A stretch of DNA of 64,000 nt from Vicugna pacos (Eukaryota; Chordata; Mammalia; Artiodactyla; Camelidae), in contig NC_133009.1 of NCBI RefSeq assembly GCF_048564905.1, forward strand, positions 2,001,001 to 2,065,000. The letters run 5' to 3'. Position 1 is the stretch's first letter; each line of letters starts with the position of its first letter. Of the stretch, positions 13,098 through 25,300 are shown in pieces. Position numbers and translations under genes: made by a program. Below the pieces are notes generated by a model. That model was not told where the DNA came from. It searched no databases and saw only the letters and a list, made by a program, of their open reading frames with translations.

Positions 13098-15560
13098 AAT
13101 GTTGATCTTTGAAAAAATTTAAAGTCAAGATTGAAAATTCAAGTTTTCTTATTAGATAAACACTCTATGTGGGTGAGTCTTGTTTGGCAGGTGGTAAAGC
13201 AATGTAATGTAAAAAGCACTAACATAAGGGTCAGGAAATAATGTTTTCCCCCTTAGATTACTTATGAACTCTGATCTGGCAGCTCAGCATCCTCAAATGT
13301 AAATTGAAAAGAGTTGAATTCTATGCTTACTTGGAATTGAAATGTCAAAAAAGAATGAAATGAGAAATTGTCTCCCAGACTTCTTGCCACTCAGTAGATG
13401 CTTTGGAAAACCTTTGTGCAGGGAAGACAAAACTACCTTAGAGATTAGAAATGGGAACTTACTCAAACTATTTCACATGGAAAAACCTGTATATTTAGGA
13501 TGCGGATTTCAGCGACTGATGAAAAAAAAATCACGACTCAGGAGTGGAAGAGATTAGAGCATTCACAGAACCTCAGCTGTAGGTGTTCTTGTATCACGTC
13601 TCTATTTCAAGTGTTTAAAGATAGCAACTTGCCCCTTGGATTTTATGAGCCCCCTCTCTAACTACTTGTATTTTTTGAGAGACCTCATCACTTTCTAATA
13701 TACCATGTACTTTGTTTACTTATTATTATTATTATTTTTGTCTGCCTTCTGTCATGTAATGTAAGCTATGAAGCAAGGAATTATTTTTTTTCATTTGTTG
13801 ATTGATGTAAAATTAGTAATTAGTGTCTAGAACAGCCTGATATAGGAGCTCAGTAATTATCTGTTGAAAAAATGAATAAGTGAGATATCTTCCCATATTC
13901 AAATGTAAGCCTATCTTTAACATTAACACACTAATATTTCAATTTGGCAAAGTGATATAGTTATTGCTTCTATTAGCATTTTGATATTGATGAAACTATA
14001 AATCATGCTATGATATAACACAGACCAGAGTATTTAAAATAACTCTGTATTCTAGTTAATTTCCCCAGATCTAAATCTGAATATAAGGTCTAAAAGTTCC
14101 AATAGAAAATAAAGGCACTTTTTGTCTATCTACTATTTTTCTCATTTTATTCTCAATTTTGTCTCCTACAAAATTAAATTTTGCTTTTAGTGATTTGACT
14201 TTAATTCTGAAAATATTTCTTATTTCAATAACATTGTCTACTACCTCAAGTTTGGATGTTAGAGCGGGTTTAATCTGGCCAGAGGGTCTGTATTATTCAT
14301 TGGAAACCTCACCTTAGTAAGCTACAACTTCCATTGAACAGAGTTTAAATTAGGGCCCTAATTTATCCCAAGACTACATGTGAGGCAGGGGTGGACAAAC
14401 TGAAGATAGTAGAAACCTCAGTGGTGATTTATCCCTATTTTCACAGTTTCTGTGACGGAATAACCATTATCAACTGCATTCAATAAAGTTCTGGTCTTGA
14501 TATAACAGAACCAGGATGCCAGTTGGATAATCTAATCATTCAGTCTGCAATGAATTTTAATGCCCTCAGAGTCAATTCACTCAGATTGAAGGAACTTCCA
14601 GAGACCACTGACTCACCTTCTTGCCTTTGTCCAGCTCAGTGCTCTCCTCTGAAACTGCCCTTTGAAACATTTTCTGCCCCCAGAACTGAACAGCTTAGCC
14701 ATCCCCTCAAAGGCGGGTGTTCATTCAGGGCTCTGGGCCTGGGGAGTGTAATGCAGGAGCCCTTCCCAGGGCTGTTCTTACTCATCCAGCTGGGAAATTT
14801 TATAAAATCACTGTGTATGTCATATTAAAATTAACAAGATTTAGATTCATAAGACTTGTTAGAATAATTGGATTCCAGGCTCAGTTCTGCTGCTGATTTA
14901 CTGTGTGGCATGGGTGATTTATTTCACTTTCTCTATTTGCAATCTTTAAGGAGAACTGATAAAAATACATAAATATTTTTTCTGTACTATTTCTGAGTTA
15001 GGCATTCTTTCTTTTCATATGTTATACATTTTAGTATTTATAAAAAGTTTTTAAAACTAAGTCTTCATATTCGCATTTAATTGATGGGGAAGCTGAGACT
15101 CAAATACGTTAAGTGACACACCAAAAACCCTTCCTCAGATTCTTCCCATACATTTGCAACAAATAAAGTCCAGGCATTGGAATGTTACTTTCTCTACAAT
15201 GTTTCTCTGAGACACCTGGGCTTGCTAGCTGCCACTAGCCCTGCAGCAACTGTGCAGAGCATGGTGCAATCCATCCATGGCATACTCCAACCTCAGTGTC
15301 TGTCCCGAGCTCTCCCCTTCCACCTAAACATACCCTGGACCTCTCACTTCACCGTCATTGAAGGCCATGTCACACCTTGCAGGCAGTTCTTAGACCAGAG
15401 TGCTGGGTTTAACATGGTCTCCTGGGTAAGAAAGCACTTTTGTAATGTAATCTCTCTCACCTTGAACAGCTTGTAACCATCCAAAAGCAAAGATCTAATT
15501 CTTTTTCCTGCAAGTGGAAGGACATATCTTTAAAAAAAAAAAGAAAAAAAGAAAAAGAAA
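13098..15560. other. Intergenic region after the olfactory receptor
   Basis: AT-rich DNA with no exon that I recognise. It holds a short (TTA)n run near 13722-13738, a sense MIR-like remnant listed separately, and an antisense MIR-like core near 15070-15125 ('gatggggaagctgagactcaa'). Confidence 0.5.
14870..14965 (+). repeat. MIR remnant
   Basis: The order 'ggattccaggctcagttctg', 'gatttactgtgtggcatggg' and 'tctatttgcaatctttaagg' follows the MIR core in the sense direction. It is diverged, without ends or target-site duplication, and therefore old. Confidence 0.5.
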
Positions 15561-15574
15561 AAGCAGGGGTGGGT

Positions 15575-15690
15575 CAGTGGGGCAGGACATAACCCAGCGG
15601 TAGAGTGTGTGCTCGGCGTGCATGAGGTCCTGGGTTCAATCCTCTGAATTAAGGGAAAATAGTAAAATAAAATAAAATAGAATACTCTTT
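15575..15690 (+). mobile_element. Camelid tRNA-derived SINE (Vic-1 type), diverged
   Basis: The head 'aacccagcggtagagtgtgt' and the B-box part 'catgaggtcctgggttcaat' match the tRNA-Ala-like SINE at 2960, followed by an (AAAAT)n tail. Similar A-rich flanks, 'ctttaaaaaaa' before and 'cttttaaaaaa' after, may be a degraded target-site duplication. More changed than the first copy, so probably older. Confidence 0.75.
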
Positions 15691-18222
15691 TAAAAAAGAA
15701 AAATACGTAAGACAAAGTATTCAAGAATTCCATTCATTTTCCTTCCTTCTTGTCTTACTCTCTACATTGCTTTAAAAACATAGATAAGAAATGTAAAAAT
15801 GGAACATTAATAATATAAAATAAATATTGATTATTACTATATGTTTCTTACAAACAGAAAATAGGAAATTCAAGAGGTTGAGAAACTGGCTTAAATTCAT
15901 ATAGCAGTGGTGAGGCCAGGACTCAAGTCTACCACACATTTCATTTATCTGAGTCTTTAAGTGGCTTCAAAGGCTTCCATGCCTCTAGAAGAGATGGGCT
16001 TAAGGAAATCCTACAGAGAAGGGAGCATTTTCCTCATATCAAGTCATAGGGGTTGGAGTTTAGCTAATTGACCCAAAGTTTGCTTTTGTGCTTGGACAGT
16101 CTGAGCTAGGTAGCTCATGGAATATCCTTTGGGACTGGGCTGGGAGAAATAGTTTACTTGGAGCTCCTGAGGCTGAAGCCCTGTTTTAGGAAATGTAAAC
16201 CTTTGTGGGAGTTACAATTAATGTCCAATGTAGCAAAAAGAAAACACTTAAACTCATGATTTTCCAAAAACAGGTATTGTGGGAAGAGAGATGGCTTGAT
16301 AAACATTTTTTTCTCAGAACACAGAAATAGTTTTCTCCATAAAGTATGAAAGAACCAAATTAAGAAATTCGCTCCATTTTACATGACCCTTCTGTCTACT
16401 CCAGTACAGACACTGTTGTTCTCTGACCCAGGGCTTCTGGGGAGACACCTGAGAAGTATGGCCACGTGCAGAGTTTCTTTCCCCAAAACTCCGTACGTCC
16501 CATAACCTCTTGTGGTAGAAGGCATTGATAAATCTCAGTGAAGTGTAGTTTGTGTATTTCATTCAGACTTCATATAATTCACCATGTAAGTCAATTAAAG
16601 TTGAAGATATGAAAAATACACTTGATTGGAAGTCATCTATTTGGTCCTCAGAAAAGAAGTGAGTGATTCAATCTGTCTGAAATTCTTCCAATTGTCTTCT
16701 CAAGATTTCTGCCTTAGAATCTTTGCTCAGGGTGTCTTCTGACAAACAGAGGAGCTCCTGGGCGGTATTGTCACCAGTGAAGGGTCATGGTGGTCCAGTG
16801 TTCCTAAGACCCCCGACCTCCGTGTAAAAGTACACTGTTCCCCAAGCATCTCTGCTCAAAAGCAAGGCAATGATTGCACCATGGCATTGAGGCCAGTGTG
16901 GCAGAAGTTTCTATCCTGGGAATCCTCCCATATGAAGTTCTAAGTCAGTGGTGATGTTTCTGGGACAAAGTCCATGATAGTACTGTACTTTCTACACACT
17001 TGGGTTTTCAGGACTTTTGACAACCTTTCTCTTATGACCACATTCCTGGCTTGGTTTTGGGGAAAGTGATGGTGTGGTGGGTCAGGGAGAAAGAAGCTGA
17101 ACTTTGTGATGAAATCTTGGGTCAAACTACTGGCTCTTCCATTTTTTGCTCACCTCCCCTCACTATATCTTTCTGTATCCTGTCCCCTGGCTCTTCTTTC
17201 CTTCGTGTCTGCTCACTCTCCTCTCTCTTGTTCTGACTTTATCTAATCTTTGTTTCTTTCTTCCTCTTCAGTATGATTTATTTAGGCATTTATTTTCTGC
17301 TTTGATATTGGCCCCAACATGCAGTTTAAATAACTTGATTTTGAAGTCAGGACAGAAATTTAAGGTATCAATTATCATCCTTTTTTGAAGGCTCAGGATT
17401 TCTTTTCTAAGATGCAATCTATGTGATGATTTGTATTTAATATTTTACATGACATGTAGCATGAATGCTAGAGAGGAAGGCTATCTAGTCACATCCTTTT
17501 CTAGTTCTCACCTGTCTTAGGTAAAACTCCTGCAGCACAAATCAGACTTTGTACTTAGAAAAGGACAAAGCAAATGGCCACACTTACCTTGCAAAAAAAT
17601 TAAATGTGCAGGTCAAATGAAATAACACAAGCGAAAACTTGTTTAAATGATCAGATTACAGAGCAGGAATAATATATAATCCAGGATTGCCTTATTCAAT
17701 TAATTATGTGTATATGAAAATCCACATAGCAATATAGGAGCATAAGAGAGAGATGCAGATGTTTATTTATCCAGAGAAAAAAAATTGGAAGGCTTTTGGC
17801 ACCAAATATATTTCCAAATGTATTTGAAGTGGTTAAAATTTGAACAGGTGAAAGTAAAACTTAAGGATTTATAAACGGAAATAGCTTCCTCTACTGTGAT
17901 GTACCCCTTAATCAAAGAGGTAGGATGGTCCAGGAGGGTCTGGAAACAACGGATGAAAATGATAAACCTCCGAGGCGACGATCTGATCTAATGAATATAT
18001 CTTGTCAAGTGCCGCTTTCCTGTCTTTAAGTCCCCAAATCTATACTCTTTTTTTTTTCCAAACCTTCTCTTTGTTTACTTAAAATGAAACAAAATAAAAT
18101 TACACGACCTCTTTTATGGCTGTCCACCTGCCAACAAAACTATCTTTTGCTACTTTTTGATTTATTGAAAGTGTGGTTTTTAAGGAGAGGATATCTATGT
18201 TACCTGAAGCAATTCATGCTCT
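15691..18222. other. Intergenic region between the two olfactory receptor loci
   Basis: No gene recognised. A number of 60-80-codon open frames occur on both strands, but none shows a protein family or splice pattern. The composition is ordinary AT-rich intergenic DNA. Confidence 0.5.
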
Positions 18223-18289
18223 TCCCCTTCAATTATTAAACTTGAATAAGAAATATGAAAAAGAAAAATCCAAAGCAAATTAATATAAA
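18223..18289 (+). repeat. Left arm of a perfect 67-bp inverted repeat
   Basis: These 67 bases, from 'tccccttcaattatt' to 'aagcaaattaatataaa', are the exact reverse complement of 21872-21938. I compared them base by base and saw no mismatch. Both flanks diverge immediately outside the 67 bp. The arm is AT-rich but not a simple repeat. The 3582 bp between the arms hold the minus-strand olfactory receptor pseudogene. Confidence 0.95.
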
Positions 18290-18597
18290 AATCAAAAACG
18301 CAAACTATGGAGACAACAGGGTCTGGCTCGCAAGCTTCAAAAGAGCAGCGCTATCGATGCAAACCGCAGACGCGCAGGAAAGGGTTGTGCTTTCACAAAC
18401 ATGACTGCGCTTAATGGTCTGTCACGCTGGCTTTGCTCTGCGCTCAGTCTGCCTGCTCCCCCGAAGCTCCCACTGGAAGAGGATTCCATTGTCCACATCA
18501 GAGTGAGAACATTTTGTCTTTTCTATCAATCCATTTTATTTAAACTGTGACAGAATTAGCAATTGGCTTCTTCTGCTCTTTGCCATTTAAGTCAGAG
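18290..18597. other. Unassigned stretch beside the inverted-repeat arm
   Basis: It is notably richer in CpG than its AT-rich surroundings near 18340-18480 (for example 'agcagcgctatcgatgcaaa' and 'ccgcagacgcgcaggaaag'). I see no coding frame and cannot assign it to a repeat family. Confidence 0.4.
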
Positions 18598-19486
18598 TTT
18601 GTTGCACCATAACTTTCTCATTGAAGTTTTGACTTCTGCTTTCCTCAGAGTATAAATCAGACGGTTGAGTTAGGGTGTCCCAATAGTGTAAACACAGCCA
18701 CTATCTTGTCCATTGGAAATACAGATAGAGGTCGAGTGCATGTGAATACACACGGTTCAAAGCACAAGATGATAACAATACTGTGGGAGGTGCAGGTGGA
18801 GAGGGCTTTCCTTCTTCCTTCTGCAGTCTGATTACTCAGAGAAGTAAGATGAAAACATAGGAGATAAGCAGCACTGTGAAACTCACCATGCACATGGCCC
18901 CGCTGTTAAACACAATGACTAGATTGATGACATAAGTGTTGGTGCAGGCAAGTTTCAACAAAGGCTGCATATCACAGAAATAGTGACTGATAACATTGGG
19001 CCCACAGAAGGGTAATTTCAGAGCCAAGAGGATCTGTGTTGAAGAATGGATACAAGACCCCACCCAATGCAGCACAGACGCATTGGATCATGACGGTTGT
19101 GTATCTCAGGGGCTTAAAATGACCACATAGTGATCAAAGGACATAAGAGTGAGCACCAAGATCTCCATGCACCCAAACACATGACTTGCGAAGATCTGGG
19201 TCATGCATTCATTGTAGGAGATGAATTTCTTTTCAGGTATAGAATCTACAATCAATCTAGGAGCAGTGGTTGTTGACAAACAAGAATCAGCAAAGAATAA
19301 ACAGAAAAGGAGGAAGTACGTGGGGCTCCCAAGTGTCTGGCTATGTCTTATGGTCATCACAATTAGGAAGCTCACCAACAGAGTTGTGAGGTATACAAGC
19401 AAGATCACGAATACTACTTTCTCCCTTAATATATCTCGTGTTAACTCATATAGAATGAACTCATTCACACGGCTGTTCATCTCCAT
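18598..19486 (-). pseudogene. Broken olfactory receptor, family 4
   Basis: Read on the minus strand, it starts at the ATG at 19486 (MEMNSRVNEFILYEL) and runs through a receptor of normal span. Recognisable parts are GSPTYFLLFCLFFADSC (TM2), the TM3 end SFDHYVV in place of [19 protein letters not shown] with LLKLACTNTY (second loop), ISYVF (TM5), AEGRRKALSTCTSH (TM6) and IVAVF before a damaged TM7. The frame is lost just after TM3 near 19110 and returns by about 19060, which fits two compensating indels. It is lost again after TM5 near 18840 and once more at TM7 near 18670, leaving the PMLNPLIY segment unreadable. At least four lesions make it non-functional. It is related to the intact receptor at 12165, with PFCGPNV in common, but lies on the opposite strand and looks closer to OR4S/OR4P-like members. 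Confidence 0.9.
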
Positions 19487-20785
19487 GGTTACACTGAATA
19501 TAAGGCAGACATGGCTGAGAAATGATTCATCTGCAAAGAAAACTGGGGATATGGTGACTTGCAACAACAGTGTATTTGGACTCTGAATTACAACTTTCAT
19601 ATTTCTAATTCCATCAACACTGTAACTCTGTTTCTCAAAGTTTTCATAATTACACTAACGTGGGAAACATTTTTTTTTAATGTTGACATTTATGCTTTAA
19701 CCATGTGCATTGATTCAAGGTCTTCCTATGTGGACCAAGACATTTTTTGGCAAAAAAAAAAAAAAAAAAGCCCACAAGTGATTGTTCCCTCTGCAAAGGT
19801 CTGAGAACTAATGACTTGGCTTTACAATCTTGATCAGGTCACTTTAATGTCTTGAAGCTCTTTCCTCATATGACAGTTAGAGATTCTAATAGATATTTTA
19901 GTAAGCATATACATGTGTATAGGATATATATGTGCATATAATGTATATGCATCTCAATTATTGAAAAATAATATCTCTATATAATTTAGAAATGACACTT
20001 TTGGAGATTCTCTCCTAAGCAAATACATTTCTTGATTTGGACACCAGTTTGCAGTCATGATTCCTGACTTCCTCAGTATCTTAGTTGGATTATGCCTTAA
20101 GAAAAAAATATTTTTTCCATCTTTAGGCTTATTGTGGCTGTAATTTTACCTCCATTGCCAGTTAGGGCACATAAGCTATTTGGGTAAATCACTGAGGCAG
20201 CAATGTTGAGGAAAACCGCTCTGTGTTTGAAAAAACCCGTTACTTATCAAAGGTGCGTGGTATGAAGCTTCACCTCCTATCGATCTAGACTGTTGTGCTA
20301 CTTCTTGCATTTCTATAACTTCTGTCATGTCCTCTCTCATAGCCAATTCTCCTACCACTGGCTTCAGAAGTTTGTGTTCTTCCAGTTTTTCTCTCTGAAA
20401 CATATTTTAAAAGCATATTTCAGAATTTCAACCTACAAATAGTTCTCATTGTTTTACTTTATTCTCTGCTTATATACAATCATATCTATATAATTTCAAT
20501 CATCCTATAATATTATTATATTTTCTGATTTTCCTTTTTAATTTTAAAGCCTTTTCCATGTAGTTAAAGAGCATCCATAATGAAATTACCTATTTAGCAA
20601 GTATAAATAACAAATCAAAATTTCATAAGTTACTTGGAGTGACTTTATGCTTTTGACTCTTGATCCAGAAAATATATAACACAGATTCAGTAAGGCCAGA
20701 ACTGATTTATCATCAAAATGGGTATCAGAAATCAGGGACAAATTATTAAATAAAATTAAAAACAAAATAAATTAAATCACCAGAT
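19487..20785. other. Intergenic DNA within the inverted-repeat interval
   Basis: AT-rich, with an A18 run at about 19752-19769 and an AT/GT-alternating tract near 19900-19990. A MIR-like fragment may lie near 20120-20190. No gene recognised. Confidence 0.45.
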
Positions 20786-20789
20786 TTCC

Positions 20790-21130
20790 CCTGACACCCG
20801 CATGATTGCATCAAAGAAGAAAACACAGCTCCGGGTTTGCCCTGACTCTTACCAGGCGCATTGCTCCTTGGCCTTTCACCACAAAGCCCTCAGCCACCTT
20901 CTCCACGTTGGGCTCACAGTCTTAAAGGCACCAGCCGACTGTCACCTCCTTTGCCTGGTATGGAAATAAAGCTGTTTTGCCAGCTTTATCCAAACTCTGT
21001 CTCCGAGTTTCAATTTGCGAATGGGGGCTCAGAGGCTGAAGTTCAGCAACAATCCCACCAAATGGCTTCCTTCACCACATCTCCACTCGTGTCATCTCAT
21101 TCTATAGGGTTCGGCTCTAACAATTGTTTG
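20790..21130 (+). mobile_element. Possible solo LTR fossil (retrovirus-like), unassigned
   Basis: A moderately GC-rich island in AT-rich DNA has an AATAAA at 20965-20970 followed by a pyrimidine-rich, U5-like stretch. That layout resembles the R and U5 parts of a long terminal repeat. There are no internal viral genes beside it, so if real it is a solo LTR, old and degraded. The boundaries and family are guesses. Confidence 0.25.
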
Positions 21131-21871
21131 TGACACTTACACCATTGTTCCTGTAACTTTCTACCGGACATCAGGCATCCTCCTGCCTGAGAACCTTTGG
21201 AAGGTTGTTTTCTGTGTCTTAACTGTTCTTCCTCCTTAAATAGGCATGGCCACCTCCTCACTTACTTCTGCTTATTATTGAAATGTGTCTTCTCAGAAAC
21301 GACTTTTCTGACTTCCCAGAATTGCAGCTCCCACCCACCAGCATTCTGTGACTCCTACTCCTCCATCTCTGCTTAACTTTTACCCTTAGCACTTGCCATT
21401 CTCTAACATGGCGCACAGCTGGGTTACTCATTCTGTTTTCTGGTGTAGGCACTAGAAGACAATTTATAAAGACACAGGGATTTGTGTCTTCAAAAAAATC
21501 CCGTTAAATCTCCAGGGCCTAGGATAGCATCAGGCATATTTTAAGTGGTTGATAAACATTTGTTGAATTAATAAATAAATAATTATAGAAATATATGAAC
21601 CATACTTACAACTTCAGAAGGAACCACATAATGATGCCAAATAATAAAGAACAGAAGGTAAAAAAATAGAATATAAATATGAAGAGAATACACAAAAAAG
21701 CCAAAATCTGGTCCTTTGAGTAGAAGAATAAAGTTAGCAACCTCCTACCATGTGGTGGCATTTATATGAGTGTGTACCTCTGTCAAAAGTGATCTACTGT
21801 ACGTTTTAAAATGGTGCATTCTACTGTATGTAAATTATACCTTAAGAAGTGGATTTAAAAATAAAAATATG
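21131..21871. other. Intergenic DNA up to the right inverted-repeat arm
   Basis: No gene seen. The segment near 21770-21860, ending 'ctgtatgtaaattatacctt', matches a phrase common in old L1-type mammalian repeats. The rest is unassigned. Confidence 0.4.
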
Positions 21872-21938
21872 TTTATATTAATTTGCTTTGGATTTTTCTT
21901 TTTCATATTTCTTATTCAAGTTTAATAATTGAAGGGGA
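21872..21938 (-). repeat. Right arm of the perfect 67-bp inverted repeat
   Basis: Exact reverse complement of 18223-18289. It begins 'tttatattaatttgctttgg' and ends 'ataattgaagggga'. Just inside this arm is old repeat-like DNA; just outside it, a GC-richer stretch leads into an L1 fragment. Confidence 0.95.
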
Positions 21939-22034
21939 CCCTTCCAGTGTGAACTGGAAGTAGGAGAGAACTCCCTGACGAAGCCAGAGGGGCTTCAGTC
22001 TGGCCAGGGCCCCGAGAACAGGGCCTCGCACCTA

Positions 22035-22370
22035 ATGTGATAACATCATGACCAAGTGGGATTTATCCCAGGAATGCAAGATGGTTCAACACATGCAAAT
22101 CAATTAATGTAATAAACCATATTAACAGAATGAAGGGGAAAAAACCCATATGATTATAATTTATGCAGAAAAGTATCTGACAAAATGCAATACTCTTTCA
22201 TAACAAAAACATCCACAAGCAGCTGTAGAAGATAACATTGTCCACCTGGCCCTCACCAGGCTTCTATGGAACAGCCAAGGCTAACACCACACTCAACGGT
22301 AGAAGACCGAAATCCTTCCCCTGGTATCAGTAACAAAGCAAGAAGCAAGAATGTCTGTTCTTGTCTGCTC
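22035..22370 (+). mobile_element. L1 ORF2 fragment (reverse transcriptase region)
   Basis: Sense-strand L1 text: 'gaccaagtgggatttatccc', 'aatgcaagatggttcaacac', 'ataaaccatattaacagaat' and later 'cacactcaacggtagaagac' follow the order of the L1 reverse transcriptase domain. It is truncated at both ends and diverged, and is an old fragment. Confidence 0.75.
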
Positions 22371-25300
22371 TCCTTGAGCTGTGAGCTCCCTGAGCTTTCC
22401 GGCCCTTGGCCTTGGCTCTGGAAGCCCCTCCCCATCTCTGCCAGTCAGATCTCAAAAGTTGAATTCAGCCTCAGAAATCTGGGGTTGGCCCTCTGAGTCC
22501 CACCGCCCTGCCTCCCCCAGGACCTTCTCTCTGGGCCCTGGATATTGGTCTGGTCTCCTCTCTGGGCAGCTCAATCAGGCAGGACCAAGCCTTTCTCACC
22601 CAGCAGGGTCCAACCAAGAGGACTGGGGTCACGGTGATGTTGGCTGGTGGGCTGCACCATTGCCCTCCTGAGATCCACCAACCACGAGGCTCCCCCATGG
22701 GGCACAGGTGGACTCGCCGACTTGCCTGGCTCTGTCTGGACCTCCCCCCTCCACATGGCAACAGAGCACCAGGCCTCCCGGGAAACAGCAGGTGGATCAC
22801 CCCCATCACCCCAGGTGAGCCAGCCTGCACCCAGCAACAAAGCTGCCTTGTGCCGCCCGCCCCGACCCGCGACCTCAGTGGCTAATTCACACGCCTAGAT
22901 GCTCTCGAAGCATTTCTGGGGCTTGTCTTTCACGTGAGTTGCAAGTAGGAACCTTGGAGCACAGAACCTCCTGGTTTTGGCTCTCGGCAGGGACTTCCGT
23001 CTGGGTCCCAGGCCAAGTGCAGGCTGATGGGACGGGTGCTGGGCTGCTCCATACCAGGCCACCCCATGGGTTTGCAGAAGCTAAGAGCCCAGCTTCAGGG
23101 AGCCTTTGTTTGGGGGGAGCCCAGGGGCCAGGGGACCCGTGCAGACTGTCTGGCCCGGGGCAGACGATGTCCCTCTCTGAGCCTCACGCGTGAATCGCGG
23201 AGTAGGACTCCCTTCATGGTGTTCCAACATTCTGAGTAGCAGAGCCCTTTTGTCAAACTAAGCCTTCTGTGGAACCCCAGCTTGTAAAACCCGTCACAGC
23301 AGTGCTGCTCCGCAGAGGTGGGTCGGAGGGTCCGAAGCCCCTGCCCTGAGCCCAGGGCTACAGGGGATACATCCCGATGTCCTCCCTTCTCTGCCCCCAC
23401 CTGGAAAAAATGTGTGAGTGGGAAAGCACTGCTGGTCTGTGGCCGCCCCTCGAGTCGGCCACACCAGTGGTTCAGGCCCCACACACTCCTCCCTGCAAAC
23501 ACGCTGGCTGTCGGGGGAAGAGGGTTTGGGATTCAAACACTCCCTGGAGTTCTGTGTGGCGAGATCTCACCTGAATATTCTGTTTGATTTGACTCAGAAG
23601 TAATCGCTGAGCCCTAGGCTGTGCTTGGCTCCTGGACGTGACAGAAGGATGTCCAGCCTCGTTTCCTCTCCCAGAAAGACCTCGTGGACCCTGAGGACGG
23701 GCTGAGGGCCTCGCCAGGGTCCCCCAGCCCGGAGAGTCCCTGGAGCCAGCACTTACTGCTCTGTTCACAGGGCAGCCGGGCAACAGCGGGAGCCCAGCAG
23801 ATGCACTCGCCGGACAAAAGCTCCGCCCGAACTCCTAGTCTTGTAACAACCTGAACCCAGCCAGGGCCTGGGCCCGGGGGGAGGGGCGGACCGTGTCCCA
23901 GCATCGCTGGAACGGTCTGGCTGGATTCGTCCCGCTCGCCGGTTTGCTTTTGCTGTTGGGTGTTGTTTTCTGTTATTTGCGGCATTTTCTCATTGAACCA
24001 ACGTCTGGAAAATATCCATCCATTGACTGGGTCAGCAAACATCACTGTATCCTGGGCTGTGGTGGTGACAAGCCAGCGGTGGTCCCCTCCCTGGGGCGTA
24101 TGTGCCAGAGGAACCAACCAAAAGCCTGGGGGACAAGCGAGGTCTGGCGATGGGACGGACAGTGACTGGGTGGCCGCTGCAATTTAGAGCCTGGGAGGGT
24201 CTCTCTGAGCTGGTGACCGCCAAGCTGAGACTCAAAGCAACAGGGCAGCCACTCGGAGGTCTTCAGGAGACTGTCCCAGGCAGAGGGCATGTCCCCCGCC
24301 CCAGAGGCAGATCGGAGGACAGGAGGGATTCCAGGGGTCTTGGGCAGCCCCTGAGGAAGACGGAGGTGAACCAGACAGTCCTGGGCAGGAAGGGCTGGGC
24401 AGGGACAGAGCAGAGTCAGGAGACTGATAAGAGCCACGGCTTACTGGACGTTCATGCCTCACCAAGGCTCTGCTGGCGCTCAGGATGGAGGGCCCTTGGA
24501 GCCGGGGACCATGCTGACCCCGACCAGCCTCAGGCAAGTGCTTCTTGGTTGGCGCACAGCCCGCAAGTGTGAACCGAGGTGCCAGGCCCACTCCACCCCA
24601 GGGTGGTCCTCACCAGCCAGCCAGCAGTCACATCTGGTGGCCTGGGACACAGTCGTCACCTCTGCAGTTCTCCCCCAAAACCCAAATTCTGGCTGCAGCA
24701 GCCATGCTCTGCCTTGTGCGCCCCAACACCCTGCCCTCTCCTCAGAAGGAGCTGCCTCTGGGGAGCGTTGAGAAGTCCGGTGTAGCGGGATGAATAGAGG
24801 CCTCAGAGATGTCCAGGTCCTAGTGCCGAGCTCATAAGTGTTTCCTTAAACAGTACGTGTGATTAAGGGAAGGATCTCGAGATGGGAGACTACCCTGGAT
24901 TGACTGTGGGCCCTAAACGCCATCACAGGTGTCCTTCTGAGAGGGAGCAGAGGGGCTGGGACACACACAGGGGAGCAGGCCACCTGAAGACGTATCAGAG
25001 AGAGGTGGGAAGATGCTGGCCTACAAGGCCAGTGTGACGTGGCCACAAGCCAGGGATGCGGGCAGCCACCAGGCACGGGAACAGCCAGGAAGCATCCTCC
25101 CTTAGACCCTGCGAGGGAGGCAGCCCTGCCCACACCTCAACTTTGAACTTCAGGCCTCAGAAGTGTGAGGGGCTAAATGTCTGTTGGGTGAAGCCACCCA
25201 ACTGTGGTCATTCAAGAGGCCCCAGGAGAAAGGGCCCTGCCCCCTTCCCAGCCGCCAAGGAAGCCTGGGCGGCATCCTCAGTGCAGTGCAGACGTCCCTG

